Assembly (NCBI RefSeq): GCF_963678245.1
Contig: NZ_OY782767.1
Coordinates: forward strand, 186,001 to 250,000
Direction: 5' to 3'
From: an uncultured Sunxiuqinia sp.
Lineage (GTDB): Bacteria; Bacteroidota; Bacteroidia; Bacteroidales; Prolixibacteraceae
DNA: 64,000 nt
Within the stretch, counting starts at the first letter, position 1, and the number at the start of each line of letters is the position of its first letter. Of the stretch, positions 17,450-30,084 are shown piece after piece. The notes under the pieces were generated by a model that did not search any database, was not told where the DNA came from, and saw only the letters and a list, made by a program, of their open reading frames with translations. The position numbers were made by a program, and so were the translations under genes.

Positions 17450-19879
17450 ATGACTAACCATTTTAAAACAACCATAAAACTTATCGCATGCTTGGCCATT
17501 AGTATTGGACTTTTTTCATGCTCTGATAACTTGGTCGAATCGCGCCAGAATTTTGATAAAGACTGGAAGTTTCAATTAGGCGATGATTCGCTGGCTTTTC
17601 AACCTGATTATAATGACCAGGATTGGCGGGCATTGAATTTACCACACGATTGGAGCATTGAAGGCGAGTTCTGCAAAGATAATCCTGCAAACCCGGAAGG
17701 TGGAGCTTTACCAACAGGCATTGCCTGGTATCGCAAAACATTCAAGATTGATTCGGAGTCAAAAGCTGAAAATTACTACATCGATTTCGATGGGGTGATG
17801 CGCAATAGCGAAGTGTGGATCAACGGGCATTATCTTGGCAAGCGGCCTTTCGGATACATTTCTTTTCGATATGATTTAACGCCTTATTTAAATGCGAAAG
17901 CCGAACAAAACGTACTTGCTGTAAAAGTTGATAATTCGGCTCAGCCAGCATCGCGCTGGTACACCGGGTCGGGTATTTACCGGCATGTGTGGCTTGTTCC
18001 CGAGCAAGCAGTGCATGTAGCTCATTGGGGAATCTTTGTTACAACTCCGGAAATCAATACGGAATCGGCACATGTTAAACTCGATCTTAAAGTTCGAAAT
18101 ACAACCAGTTCAGCTCAGCCCATTCATGTGAAAACCACGATTTTTGATGCTGAAGGAGTTGCGCTTGTAAAATCTACCAGCCAGATAGAAGCCATTGATT
18201 CCATTTCCGCACTGTCTCAAATAGTTGAAGTTCCCAAACCAAAACTTTGGTCGGTTGATTCGCCAACTCGTTACCATGCAATTACTGAAATTTACTGGCA
18301 GGATGAGTTGGTTGATCGTTATGAAACGCCATTTGGAATTCGCTCGTTTGAATTTACGCCCGACAAAGGGTTCTTTTTGAATGGTGAGCATCTTGAAATT
18401 TATGGCGTGAATCAACACCACGATTTGGGAGCTTTGGGAGCGGCTGTAAATACTCGTGCGATGGAGCGTCAGCTTGAGATTCTGAAGGGAATGGGTTGCA
18501 ATGCCATTCGAATGGCGCATAATCCACCGGCACCTGAATTATTGGATCTGTGTGATGAAATGGGCTTTCTGGTAATTAATGAGTCATTTGATGAATGGAA
18601 GAAAACCAAGGCAAAGAAAGGTTATCATCTTTACTGGGACGAATGGCATGTTCGTGATTTGCAAGACATGGTGCTTCGTGATCGCAACCACCCCTCCATT
18701 ATTGCGTGGAGCATTGGAAACGAAATTCCTGAGCAGTTTGATACAACCGGAATAGCCATTACCCGAGAGTTGGCTGCTATCGTGAAAGAACTGGATACAA
18801 CCCGGCCGGTGACCAGTGCATTGACCGAGAATGACCCGGAGAAAAATAACATTTACAAATCAGGTGTTTTAGATCTTTTGAGCTTTAATTACAAGCATAA
18901 AGATTACCTGGATTTTCCTGAGAAGTTTCCGGGCGAATGCATGCTGGCGTCAGAAAATATGTCGGCACTTTCCACCCGTGGACATTACGATATGCCATCG
19001 GACAGCGTGCGAGTTTGGCCGCCAGCCTACAACCAGCCATTTGATGGGAACGACGACTATACCGCCTCTTCGTACGATAATGCCATTGCTTATTGGGGAG
19101 CAACTCATGAAGATACCTGGGCTGTGATTAAAAACAACGAGTTCATTCCGGGTATGTTTATCTGGTCGGGATTCGACTATATTGGTGAGCCATTACCATA
19201 CCCGTATCCGGCACGAAGCAGCTATTTGGGAATTATTGATTTATGTGGTTTCCCCAAGGATGTTTATTACATGTACCAAAGCGAATGGACTGATAAAACC
19301 ATGCTTCACCTTTTTCCACACTGGAATTGGGATGAAGGTCAGTTGGTCGACCTGTGGGCGTATTACAATAATGCCGATGAAGTGGAGCTGTTTGTCAATG
19401 GCGTATCTCAAGGACGGAAATCCAAACCGGAAGATCAGTTTCATGTGATTTGGCGTGTTCCTTTTGCTCCCGGGAGTATTAAAGCCGTGAGCTATAAAGA
19501 TGGTGAAAAGGTGATGGAAAAGGAAATTCAGACTGCGGGAAAGCCTAGTCAAATTGAACTGACTGCTGATAGGAATACAATTTCGGCAGATGGTAGCGAC
19601 TTATCATTTATCACGGTAAAAGTGCTGGATGAAAATGGGAACTTAGTTCCTGATGCTGATAACCTGATCAACTTTGAAATAACTGGAAGTGGATTTAATA
19701 TCGGAGTAGATAATGGTTACCAGGCAAGTTTGGAACCGTTCAAGGCAAACTATCGGAAAGCTTTTAATGGGAAGTGTTTGCTGATTGTTCAAGCGACGGA
19801 AGATGCCGGTGAAATAGCTGTTTCTGCTTCGGGGGAAGGACTGGGAATGACCAATATCGAGATTAAAACGACTAATTAG
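17450..19879 (+). CDS. GH2 glycosidase (beta-galactosidase-like) lipoprotein
   Basis: An 809-residue GH2 enzyme. A lipoprotein signal (Cys24 in GLFSC) is followed by a sugar-binding jelly roll (about 35-200, with WRALNLPHDWSIEG), an Ig-like domain, and the TIM barrel (about 300-590). The acid/base is Glu425 (SIGNEIPE) and the nucleophile is probably Glu502 (LASENMS). The C-terminus holds a DUF4982-like segment and a big_1/invasin-like Ig domain starting near residue 700 (ITVKVLDENGN). It cleaves a terminal beta-linked sugar; galactose is the commonest substrate of this architecture, but glucuronidases also occur in GH2. It is the third gene of operon A. Confidence 0.85.
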   Translation: MTNHFKTTIKLIACLAISIGLFSCSDNLVESRQNFDKDWKFQLGDDSLAFQPDYNDQDWRALNLPHDWSIEGEFCKDNPANPEGGALPTGIAWYRKTFKIDSESKAENYYIDFDGVMRNSEVWINGHYLGKRPFGYISFRYDLTPYLNAKAEQNVLAVKVDNSAQPASRWYTGSGIYRHVWLVPEQAVHVAHWGIFVTTPEINTESAHVKLDLKVRNTTSSAQPIHVKTTIFDAEGVALVKSTSQIEAIDSISALSQIVEVPKPKLWSVDSPTRYHAITEIYWQDELVDRYETPFGIRSFEFTPDKGFFLNGEHLEIYGVNQHHDLGALGAAVNTRAMERQLEILKGMGCNAIRMAHNPPAPELLDLCDEMGFLVINESFDEWKKTKAKKGYHLYWDEWHVRDLQDMVLRDRNHPSIIAWSIGNEIPEQFDTTGIAITRELAAIVKELDTTRPVTSALTENDPEKNNIYKSGVLDLLSFNYKHKDYLDFPEKFPGECMLASENMSALSTRGHYDMPSDSVRVWPPAYNQPFDGNDDYTASSYDNAIAYWGATHEDTWAVIKNNEFIPGMFIWSGFDYIGEPLPYPYPARSSYLGIIDLCGFPKDVYYMYQSEWTDKTMLHLFPHWNWDEGQLVDLWAYYNNADEVELFVNGVSQGRKSKPEDQFHVIWRVPFAPGSIKAVSYKDGEKVMEKEIQTAGKPSQIELTADRNTISADGSDLSFITVKVLDENGNLVPDADNLINFEITGSGFNIGVDNGYQASLEPFKANYRKAFNGKCLLIVQATEDAGEIAVSASGEGLGMTNIEIKTTN

Positions 19880-19895
19880 AAAAATATTTATCAAG

Positions 19896-20972
19896 ATGAC
19901 GAAAATTAAAGACTATCAATTATTCTCAGCGAAGGCGCAACTGAAAAAAACTATTTCAGATGCAACGCATAGGCTAACTGAAATTTCATTCATTGTTCTT
20001 CGAATTCAAACTGAAACTGGAATAATCGGAGAATCATATCTTTTAAGTTTTCAATACAGTCCAAAAGCCATTGTAGGCGCACTGCAAGATGTTGCTCAGT
20101 TGGTTGTTGGAGAAGATGTTTTCAATACGGTTAAGGTTTTTGAAAAGATCAATCAGGCCAACGAGTATTTTGGATTGGAAGGTGTTAATCGGTGGGCGCA
20201 GGCAGCATACAATATGGCTATGTGGGATGCGTGGTGTAAAAAACTGGGGCAGCCCATTTGGAAAGTGCTGGGGGCGTCAAGAACTGAGGTTCCGATTTAT
20301 GGAAGCGGAGGTTGGCTTTCTTACACAATTGATGAATTGATTGATGAAGTAACTGATTATAAAAATCGTGGGTTCAAAGCGGTGAAAATTAAAGTTGGAA
20401 GTGCTGACTGGAGACAGGATTTAGAGCGACTTCGGCTAGTGAGGGAAGCTGTTGGAAATGAGATTAATATCATGATGGATGCCAACCAGGGTATGGATGT
20501 TGCTTCGGCTTTATCGCTGGCAAAAGCTACACAGAGACTACAAATCACTTGGTTTGAGGAGCCTATCAACCACTCCGATTTTCAGGGATTTCAATTACTG
20601 AGGAATCAGACGGGTATTTCATTGGCCATGGGAGAGCGTGAGTATTCATCACTTCCACTCAGGGAATTGCTTGTTCGTAATGCAATCGACATTTGGCAGC
20701 CAGATATCCTGAGGCTTGGGGGAGTGGAAGCTTGGCGAGATAGTGCCGCTTTGGCCGGAAGTTTTAATGTTCCGGTTTTACCTCACTACTACAAAGATTA
20801 CGATATCCCACTGTTGTGTACTATACCAAATGGAGCTGGTGCTGAGTCGTTTGACTGGATTGATCCATTAATTGATCATCCACTAGTGATTAAAGAGGGA
20901 ATGGCTGGTCCGCATGATCGACCAGGTTGGGGATTTTCTTTTAAAGACGAATGTTTAACCGAAATTAGCTGA
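19896..20972 (+). CDS. Enolase-superfamily enzyme, mandelate racemase subgroup
   Basis: A 358-residue cytosolic enzyme with no signal peptide. All catalytic positions of mandelate racemase (359 residues) are present at the same numbers: Lys164 and Lys166 (VKIKVG), metal ligands Asp195 (MMDANQG), Glu221 (FEEP) and Glu247 (GERE), the dyad Asp270 (QPDILR)/His297 (LPHYY), and Glu317. It should abstract the alpha-proton of a carboxylate, that is, dehydrate or epimerise a sugar acid. L-rhamnonate dehydratases, to my knowledge, do not carry the KxK motif, so a uronate- or aldarate-derived acid or an unusual sugar acid is more likely (inference). It is followed after 1 base by an SDR gene, so the two probably act in one short pathway. 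Confidence 0.85.
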   Translation: MTKIKDYQLFSAKAQLKKTISDATHRLTEISFIVLRIQTETGIIGESYLLSFQYSPKAIVGALQDVAQLVVGEDVFNTVKVFEKINQANEYFGLEGVNRWAQAAYNMAMWDAWCKKLGQPIWKVLGASRTEVPIYGSGGWLSYTIDELIDEVTDYKNRGFKAVKIKVGSADWRQDLERLRLVREAVGNEINIMMDANQGMDVASALSLAKATQRLQITWFEEPINHSDFQGFQLLRNQTGISLAMGEREYSSLPLRELLVRNAIDIWQPDILRLGGVEAWRDSAALAGSFNVPVLPHYYKDYDIPLLCTIPNGAGAESFDWIDPLIDHPLVIKEGMAGPHDRPGWGFSFKDECLTEIS

Positions 20973-20973
20973 A

Positions 20974-25040
<4,067 letters not shown>

Positions 25041-25060
25041 ACTAGCTCTTGAAATCAAAT

Positions 25061-28000
25061 ATGCAAAACATACAGCTTCATAAGGTGGTCATCTTTTCCA
25101 TTTTAGCAATTCTGCTTCAGGGATGTGTAAATTCTTCTTCAACGAAGAAACCCATACTGGAGCAGCGAACAGCAGAGGAAAATGCGAAATCACTTGTCTT
25201 TTGGCACTGGATACATGGTGCCATTTCAAAAGAAGGAATTACGGCTGACTTAGAAGCTATGAAAAGTGCCGGACTTGGTGGTGCTTACATTTTTTCAATT
25301 CGCGGAGTTACTGAGCCCCCTTTATTTGAACCTTCGGTAGAGACTTTATCTCCGGAATGGTGGGGAATGATAAAACATGCGATGAGTGAGGCCGATCGTT
25401 TGGGTCTGGAATTAGGAATGAACGGAACTGACGGTTTTACCTGTGCTGGTGGTCCATGGATTACACCCGAAATGTCGATGCAGAAAGTCGTTTGGGCTGA
25501 TACGGTTGTTGATGGTTCACAAATCTTTAATGACAAGTTGCCCCAGCCTGAAATGTACGAAGATTATTATGAAGACATCGCCACGTTTGCTTATCCGGCT
25601 GTTGATGGGGCAGGGATGAGCTCATATAATCTACATCCTGTTGTTACCACCAGTTTAAAAGGAAAAGATCTTCAGTTTTTGGCAGAGAAAGACAATGACA
25701 AACAGTTTTCAACCGATGAACCATGTTGGATTCAGTTTGCTTTTGATGAGCCGTTTACCTGTCATTCTGTTGTCATTAATACAGGCTGGAATAATTACCA
25801 GTCGAATCGTTTGATTATTGAAACGAGCAATGATGGCACTCAATTTAAAAGGCATACCCGGTTGATACCTCCGCGCGCTGGTTGGTTGGATTTAGATGCT
25901 GATGCCACTCAAACGATTGAGCCGACAACTGCTCGCTATTTTCGCTTTGTTTATGATCCCGATGGTTCTGAGCCGGGTGCTGAGGATTTGGATGATGCTA
26001 AGTGGAGCCCAACCCTCAGAATTAAAGGACTGGAATTATCTGGAGAAGCTAAAATTCATCAGTTTGAAGGAAAGAATGGAAGCATTTGGCGAATCAGCTC
26101 TAAAACGGATGATCGGCTGTTACCTGCTTCTGGCTGCGTTTCAAAGGATCAACTGATTAATATCAGCGAATCACTACAAGCTGATGGCCGTTTGAATTGG
26201 AATGTTCCTGATGGGAAATGGGTGATCTTGCGGATGGGACACACATCAACCGGTCATGAAAACTACGTTGGAGGTGCCGGAAAAGGCTTGGAATGCGACA
26301 AGTTTAGTCCGGATGTCGTGCGGTTTCATTTCGATCACTGGTTTGGTGAAGCTTTCCGACAAATAGGGCCGGAACTCGCACCAAAAGTATTGAAGAATTT
26401 TCTGATTGATAGCTGGGAGTGTGGAAGTCAGAATTGGTCTCCGGTTTTTCAGGAGGAATTTAAAAAACGCAGAGGTTACGATATCACGACCTATTTACCT
26501 CTCATGGCTGGCGTTGCCATTCAGAGTCGTGATTTTTCGGAGCGGGTTTTGGCTGATGTTCGGAAAACGGTTGCCGAACTGTTTAATGATAACTTTTACA
26601 AGGTGCTGGTTGATGAAGTTCATGCAAAAGGATGCTTGTTTGCCGCCGAAAGTGTTGCTCCGGTGGGCGTGACAGATGGAATGCTGCACTTTAAAGAAGT
26701 TGATATTCCGATGGGGGAGTTCTGGTTTCGTAGTCCTTCTCACGACAAGCCAAACGATATTTTAGATGCTGTTTCCGCTGCCCATGTTTATGGAAAAAAG
26801 ATTATTCAGGCCGAAAGTTTTACTGAAATACGACTCGACTGGGATGAACACCCGGGAATGCTGAAAACGACTGTTGATCGGAATTTTGCAGTTGGAATCA
26901 ATCGGATTGTTCCTCATGTTTATGCGCATAATCCTTGGCTCGATCGAAAGCCCGGAATGACTCTGGATAAGATTGGAACGTACTTTCAACGCGATCAAAC
27001 CTGGTGGAAACCCGGCCGTGCTTTTTTTTCCTACCTAACCAATTGCCAACGCCAGTTGCAAAAAGGAAACCCGGTTGTTGATATTGCCGTGTTTACCGGA
27101 GAGGAAGTTCCCAGAAGAGCTTTGTTGCCGGATCGTTTGGTTGATATTTTGCCGGGAATTATGGGTGAGAAACGAGTCGAAACTGAGCAAATCCGTTTAG
27201 CAAACAAAGGAGCTCCTACATGGGTGCGTCCCCAGGGAGTAACTACACAAGAAAATATGGCGAACCCTGAAGAATGGGTTGATCCGCTGAATGGCTATGC
27301 GTATGATTCTTTCAATAAAGATGCTTTATTGAGATTAGCGGAGGTTGAAGATGGCCGAATTGTGTTACCGGGTGGTGCAAATTACGGAATGCTGGTTATT
27401 CCGGGTAATCGTAAAATGGCTCCCCACGGTGGTGAGCAAATGAGTGTTGAGGTAGCACAAAAGTTACTTCAACTAGCCAAGGATGGAGCAACTATTCTGA
27501 TGATGGATAAGCCAACTCGCACAATTGGGGTGACTTCGGAATCGTCGAACGATGAGGAGTTGAAAACGATAGTCGAAGAGCTGTTTCGTGGCGATCGTAA
27601 AATGATTTCAAATGCGGGCGGGCGCCAATTTGAGATGTGGGAAAAAGGCAAAGGGAGAATTCTTCAAGGACCATATCGGGCTTCTTCGTTTGATTTGGTC
27701 GGAATTGAGAAGGACTTTCAAGCCATTGATCAAGAAAATAAAGCCGCAAAGATGATAGCCTGGAACCACCGAACTGAAGGTGATGAGGATATTTATTTCA
27801 TTGCGAATCAGCTGGACAAAAAAAGAGTGCTGAAATTGTCGTTTCGCATTCAAAATAAGGTGCCGAAGATTTTTAATCCGGTTACTGGAGATACAATTGC
27901 TGTTAATAATTGGGTGAATGAAAATGGTTGTACAAAATTGACTTATAAATTCAATCCAAATGAGTCATTGTTTGTGGTTTTTAAAGGAGGAATATCTTCA

Positions 28001-28525
28001 GAAAATAGGGTAGGTGAAAACAACTGGATTGAACCAGAAACTATTATAACGATTGATGGTGTTTGGCAGGTGAATTTTGATCCGGCTTTTGGCGGCCCTA
28101 AAAAAACCGTCACATTTTCAAGGTTAACCGATTGGAGTAAAAATCAGGATAACCGGATTCGCTATTATTCAGGCACGGCAACTTATTCCAAGGTTTTTCA
28201 ATTTGGAGGAAGTATTGATGAGAATTCCAGTTATTGGGTTGAATTAGAAGACTTTGCGAACATCGCTGAAGTGAAATTGAACGGCCAAAATGTTGGCGTA
28301 AGCTGGACTCCACCATTTCGTTTGCAGATAGATGGTGCATTAAAACAAGGCGAAAATATTTTGCAAATTGAAGTGACCAACACGTGGGCAAATCGCCTGA
28401 TTGGTGATCATGATTTGCCCGAAGAGCAACGGGTAAGCTGGACAACTGCTCCCTATCGATTGGAGGGCCGTCCATTGCTTCCAGCCGGCTTGTTTGGACC
28501 GGTAAAAATTAGTCAGTCAAAATAG
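25061..28525 (+). CDS. GH106 alpha-L-rhamnosidase, lipoprotein
   Basis: A TTG at 25049 could extend the frame by four codons, but ATG 25061 gives a clean lipoprotein signal with Cys22 (ILLQGCVNS), so I use it (1154 residues). The N-terminal catalytic region has the GH106 hallmarks FWHWIHGAISKEGI, LGGAYIFSIRG and NGTDGFTCAGGPWI. A beta-sandwich interrupts or follows the barrel (about residues 220-330), and a C-terminal jelly roll ends with RLEGRPLLPAGLFGPV. GH106 enzymes release alpha-L-rhamnose, for example from rhamnogalacturonans; the resemblance to the rhamnogalacturonan-II enzyme BT0986 is from memory. It is periplasmic or surface-facing. It starts 20 bases after the GH2 gene in operon A. 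Confidence 0.9.
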   Translation: MQNIQLHKVVIFSILAILLQGCVNSSSTKKPILEQRTAEENAKSLVFWHWIHGAISKEGITADLEAMKSAGLGGAYIFSIRGVTEPPLFEPSVETLSPEWWGMIKHAMSEADRLGLELGMNGTDGFTCAGGPWITPEMSMQKVVWADTVVDGSQIFNDKLPQPEMYEDYYEDIATFAYPAVDGAGMSSYNLHPVVTTSLKGKDLQFLAEKDNDKQFSTDEPCWIQFAFDEPFTCHSVVINTGWNNYQSNRLIIETSNDGTQFKRHTRLIPPRAGWLDLDADATQTIEPTTARYFRFVYDPDGSEPGAEDLDDAKWSPTLRIKGLELSGEAKIHQFEGKNGSIWRISSKTDDRLLPASGCVSKDQLINISESLQADGRLNWNVPDGKWVILRMGHTSTGHENYVGGAGKGLECDKFSPDVVRFHFDHWFGEAFRQIGPELAPKVLKNFLIDSWECGSQNWSPVFQEEFKKRRGYDITTYLPLMAGVAIQSRDFSERVLADVRKTVAELFNDNFYKVLVDEVHAKGCLFAAESVAPVGVTDGMLHFKEVDIPMGEFWFRSPSHDKPNDILDAVSAAHVYGKKIIQAESFTEIRLDWDEHPGMLKTTVDRNFAVGINRIVPHVYAHNPWLDRKPGMTLDKIGTYFQRDQTWWKPGRAFFSYLTNCQRQLQKGNPVVDIAVFTGEEVPRRALLPDRLVDILPGIMGEKRVETEQIRLANKGAPTWVRPQGVTTQENMANPEEWVDPLNGYAYDSFNKDALLRLAEVEDGRIVLPGGANYGMLVIPGNRKMAPHGGEQMSVEVAQKLLQLAKDGATILMMDKPTRTIGVTSESSNDEELKTIVEELFRGDRKMISNAGGRQFEMWEKGKGRILQGPYRASSFDLVGIEKDFQAIDQENKAAKMIAWNHRTEGDEDIYFIANQLDKKRVLKLSFRIQNKVPKIFNPVTGDTIAVNNWVNENGCTKLTYKFNPNESLFVVFKGGISSENRVGENNWIEPETIITIDGVWQVNFDPAFGGPKKTVTFSRLTDWSKNQDNRIRYYSGTATYSKVFQFGGSIDENSSYWVELEDFANIAEVKLNGQNVGVSWTPPFRLQIDGALKQGENILQIEVTNTWANRLIGDHDLPEEQRVSWTTAPYRLEGRPLLPAGLFGPVKISQSK

Positions 28526-28551
28526 AAAAATACAATATCAAAATTTTCAAA

Positions 28552-29988
28552 ATGAATAAAATTACATCTAAACTCTTACTCCTGTTTTTTGCTTGTGTTG
28601 CCATTTTTAGTTCAGTGCAAGCCAAAGTGAAAATGTCCGCTTTATTTGCTGATCACATGGTGTTGCAGCAGCAGTCCGAAGTTGCTATTTGGGGATGGGC
28701 TGATGCCCGATCGGAAGTAAACGTAACGACTTCGTGGAACGATAAATCTTATACCGCAAACGCAGCAAAGGATGGTAAATTTAAGTTGATGGTGGAAACG
28801 CCTGCAGCGGGAGGACCTTATGAAATTACCGTTAGTGATGGTGAAGCGTTAACCATCGAGAATGTTCTGATTGGCGAGGTTTGGTTGTGTTCGGGGCAGT
28901 CGAATATGGAAATGCCTATGAAAGGTTTTCGCGGGCAGCCGGTGCTTGGCTCTAATATGGATATTCTGAAATCAAACAACGAGAATATTCGTGTAATCAC
29001 CGTGCCACGTAGTTCACAAACTGTTGCTCAGGAAAATTTTGAAGCGAAATGGAAAGTGGCCGATGCTGCAGCAATTCGTAATTTCAGTGCTACAGGCTAT
29101 TATTTCGGACGGCTGCTCAATGAAATGCTGGATGTGCCCATTGGATTGATCGAAGTTAGCTACGGCGGTTCTTGTGTTCAGGCCTGGATGAGCCCTGAAA
29201 CATCAGTGGCATTTGAAGGGAAACAAGTGCCCGCTCCCGGAGATACTATTCCGGTTCCCAACCGCACTCCGACCGTGCTTTTTAATGGCATGCTGAATCC
29301 TGTAATTGGCTATGGAATGAAAGGATGCATTTGGTACCAGGGTGAAACAAACTATCAGGAACCAGATCGTTACGAAGAGCTCTTTCCAACAATGGTAAAC
29401 GAGTGGCGTGAGTTGTGGGGAATTGGCGATTTTCCTTTCTACTACGCACAGATCGCACCTTTCGATTATTCGGTATTTTATAGTTCCAAAGATGTCAAAG
29501 AGAAATACAATTCGGCTTATTTGCGCGATGCCCAGCGAAAAGCCTTGGATAATATTCCCAACAGTGGAATGGCAGTGTTGATGGATGTGGGCGAAGAGAC
29601 TTGTATTCACCCCATGCACAAACAAGAGGGCGGTGAACGCCTTGCTTTGTGGGCTTTGGGAGAAACATACGATTTGCCCGATTTTAGCTACAAAAGCCCG
29701 GCCTATGATGCTTTCGAAGTAAAAGGCAGTCAGGCTGTTATTTCGTTTAAAGATGTAGCAAATGGGTTGACTACCTTCGGCAAAGAGCTTACTGGTTTTG
29801 AAATTGCCGGAGAAAATAAAGTGTTTTATCCGGCTGACGTCTTTTTGCGTACAAAATCGGTGGTTGTGTCTTCTCCACGGGTTGAAAGGCCGGTTGCTGT
29901 GCGCTATGCTTTTAAGGATTTTATTGTAGGAACACTATATGGAACTGATGGATTGCCGGTTTCTTCATTCAGAACCGACGACTGGTGA
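28552..29988 (+). CDS. Sialate O-acetylesterase-type SGNH carbohydrate esterase
   Basis: A 478-residue exported esterase. A signal peptide (about 1-24, ending SSVQA) precedes an N-terminal beta domain (MSALFADHMVLQQQSEVAIWG) that is usual for this family. The SGNH catalytic domain has the nucleophile Ser in CSGQSNMEMPM, an oxyanion Gly/Asn region (WYQGETNYQ), and the Asp/His region IHPMHKQEGGERLALW. The name comes from mammalian and bacterial sialate esterases, but in glycan loci such enzymes remove acetyl groups from plant polysaccharides (CE20-like). Acetylated pectin is a plausible substrate. It is followed by a 96-base gap, which may contain a secondary promoter. Confidence 0.85.
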   Translation: MNKITSKLLLLFFACVAIFSSVQAKVKMSALFADHMVLQQQSEVAIWGWADARSEVNVTTSWNDKSYTANAAKDGKFKLMVETPAAGGPYEITVSDGEALTIENVLIGEVWLCSGQSNMEMPMKGFRGQPVLGSNMDILKSNNENIRVITVPRSSQTVAQENFEAKWKVADAAAIRNFSATGYYFGRLLNEMLDVPIGLIEVSYGGSCVQAWMSPETSVAFEGKQVPAPGDTIPVPNRTPTVLFNGMLNPVIGYGMKGCIWYQGETNYQEPDRYEELFPTMVNEWRELWGIGDFPFYYAQIAPFDYSVFYSSKDVKEKYNSAYLRDAQRKALDNIPNSGMAVLMDVGEETCIHPMHKQEGGERLALWALGETYDLPDFSYKSPAYDAFEVKGSQAVISFKDVANGLTTFGKELTGFEIAGENKVFYPADVFLRTKSVVVSSPRVERPVAVRYAFKDFIVGTLYGTDGLPVSSFRTDDW

Positions 29989-30084
29989 CTGTAATAAAAT
30001 GATAGTGTGAGAAGGTGTGAATAACGAAAATCCCATGATCCCATAATTTTATCTTTTCACCCTTATTCAAAATCGATGTAAAAT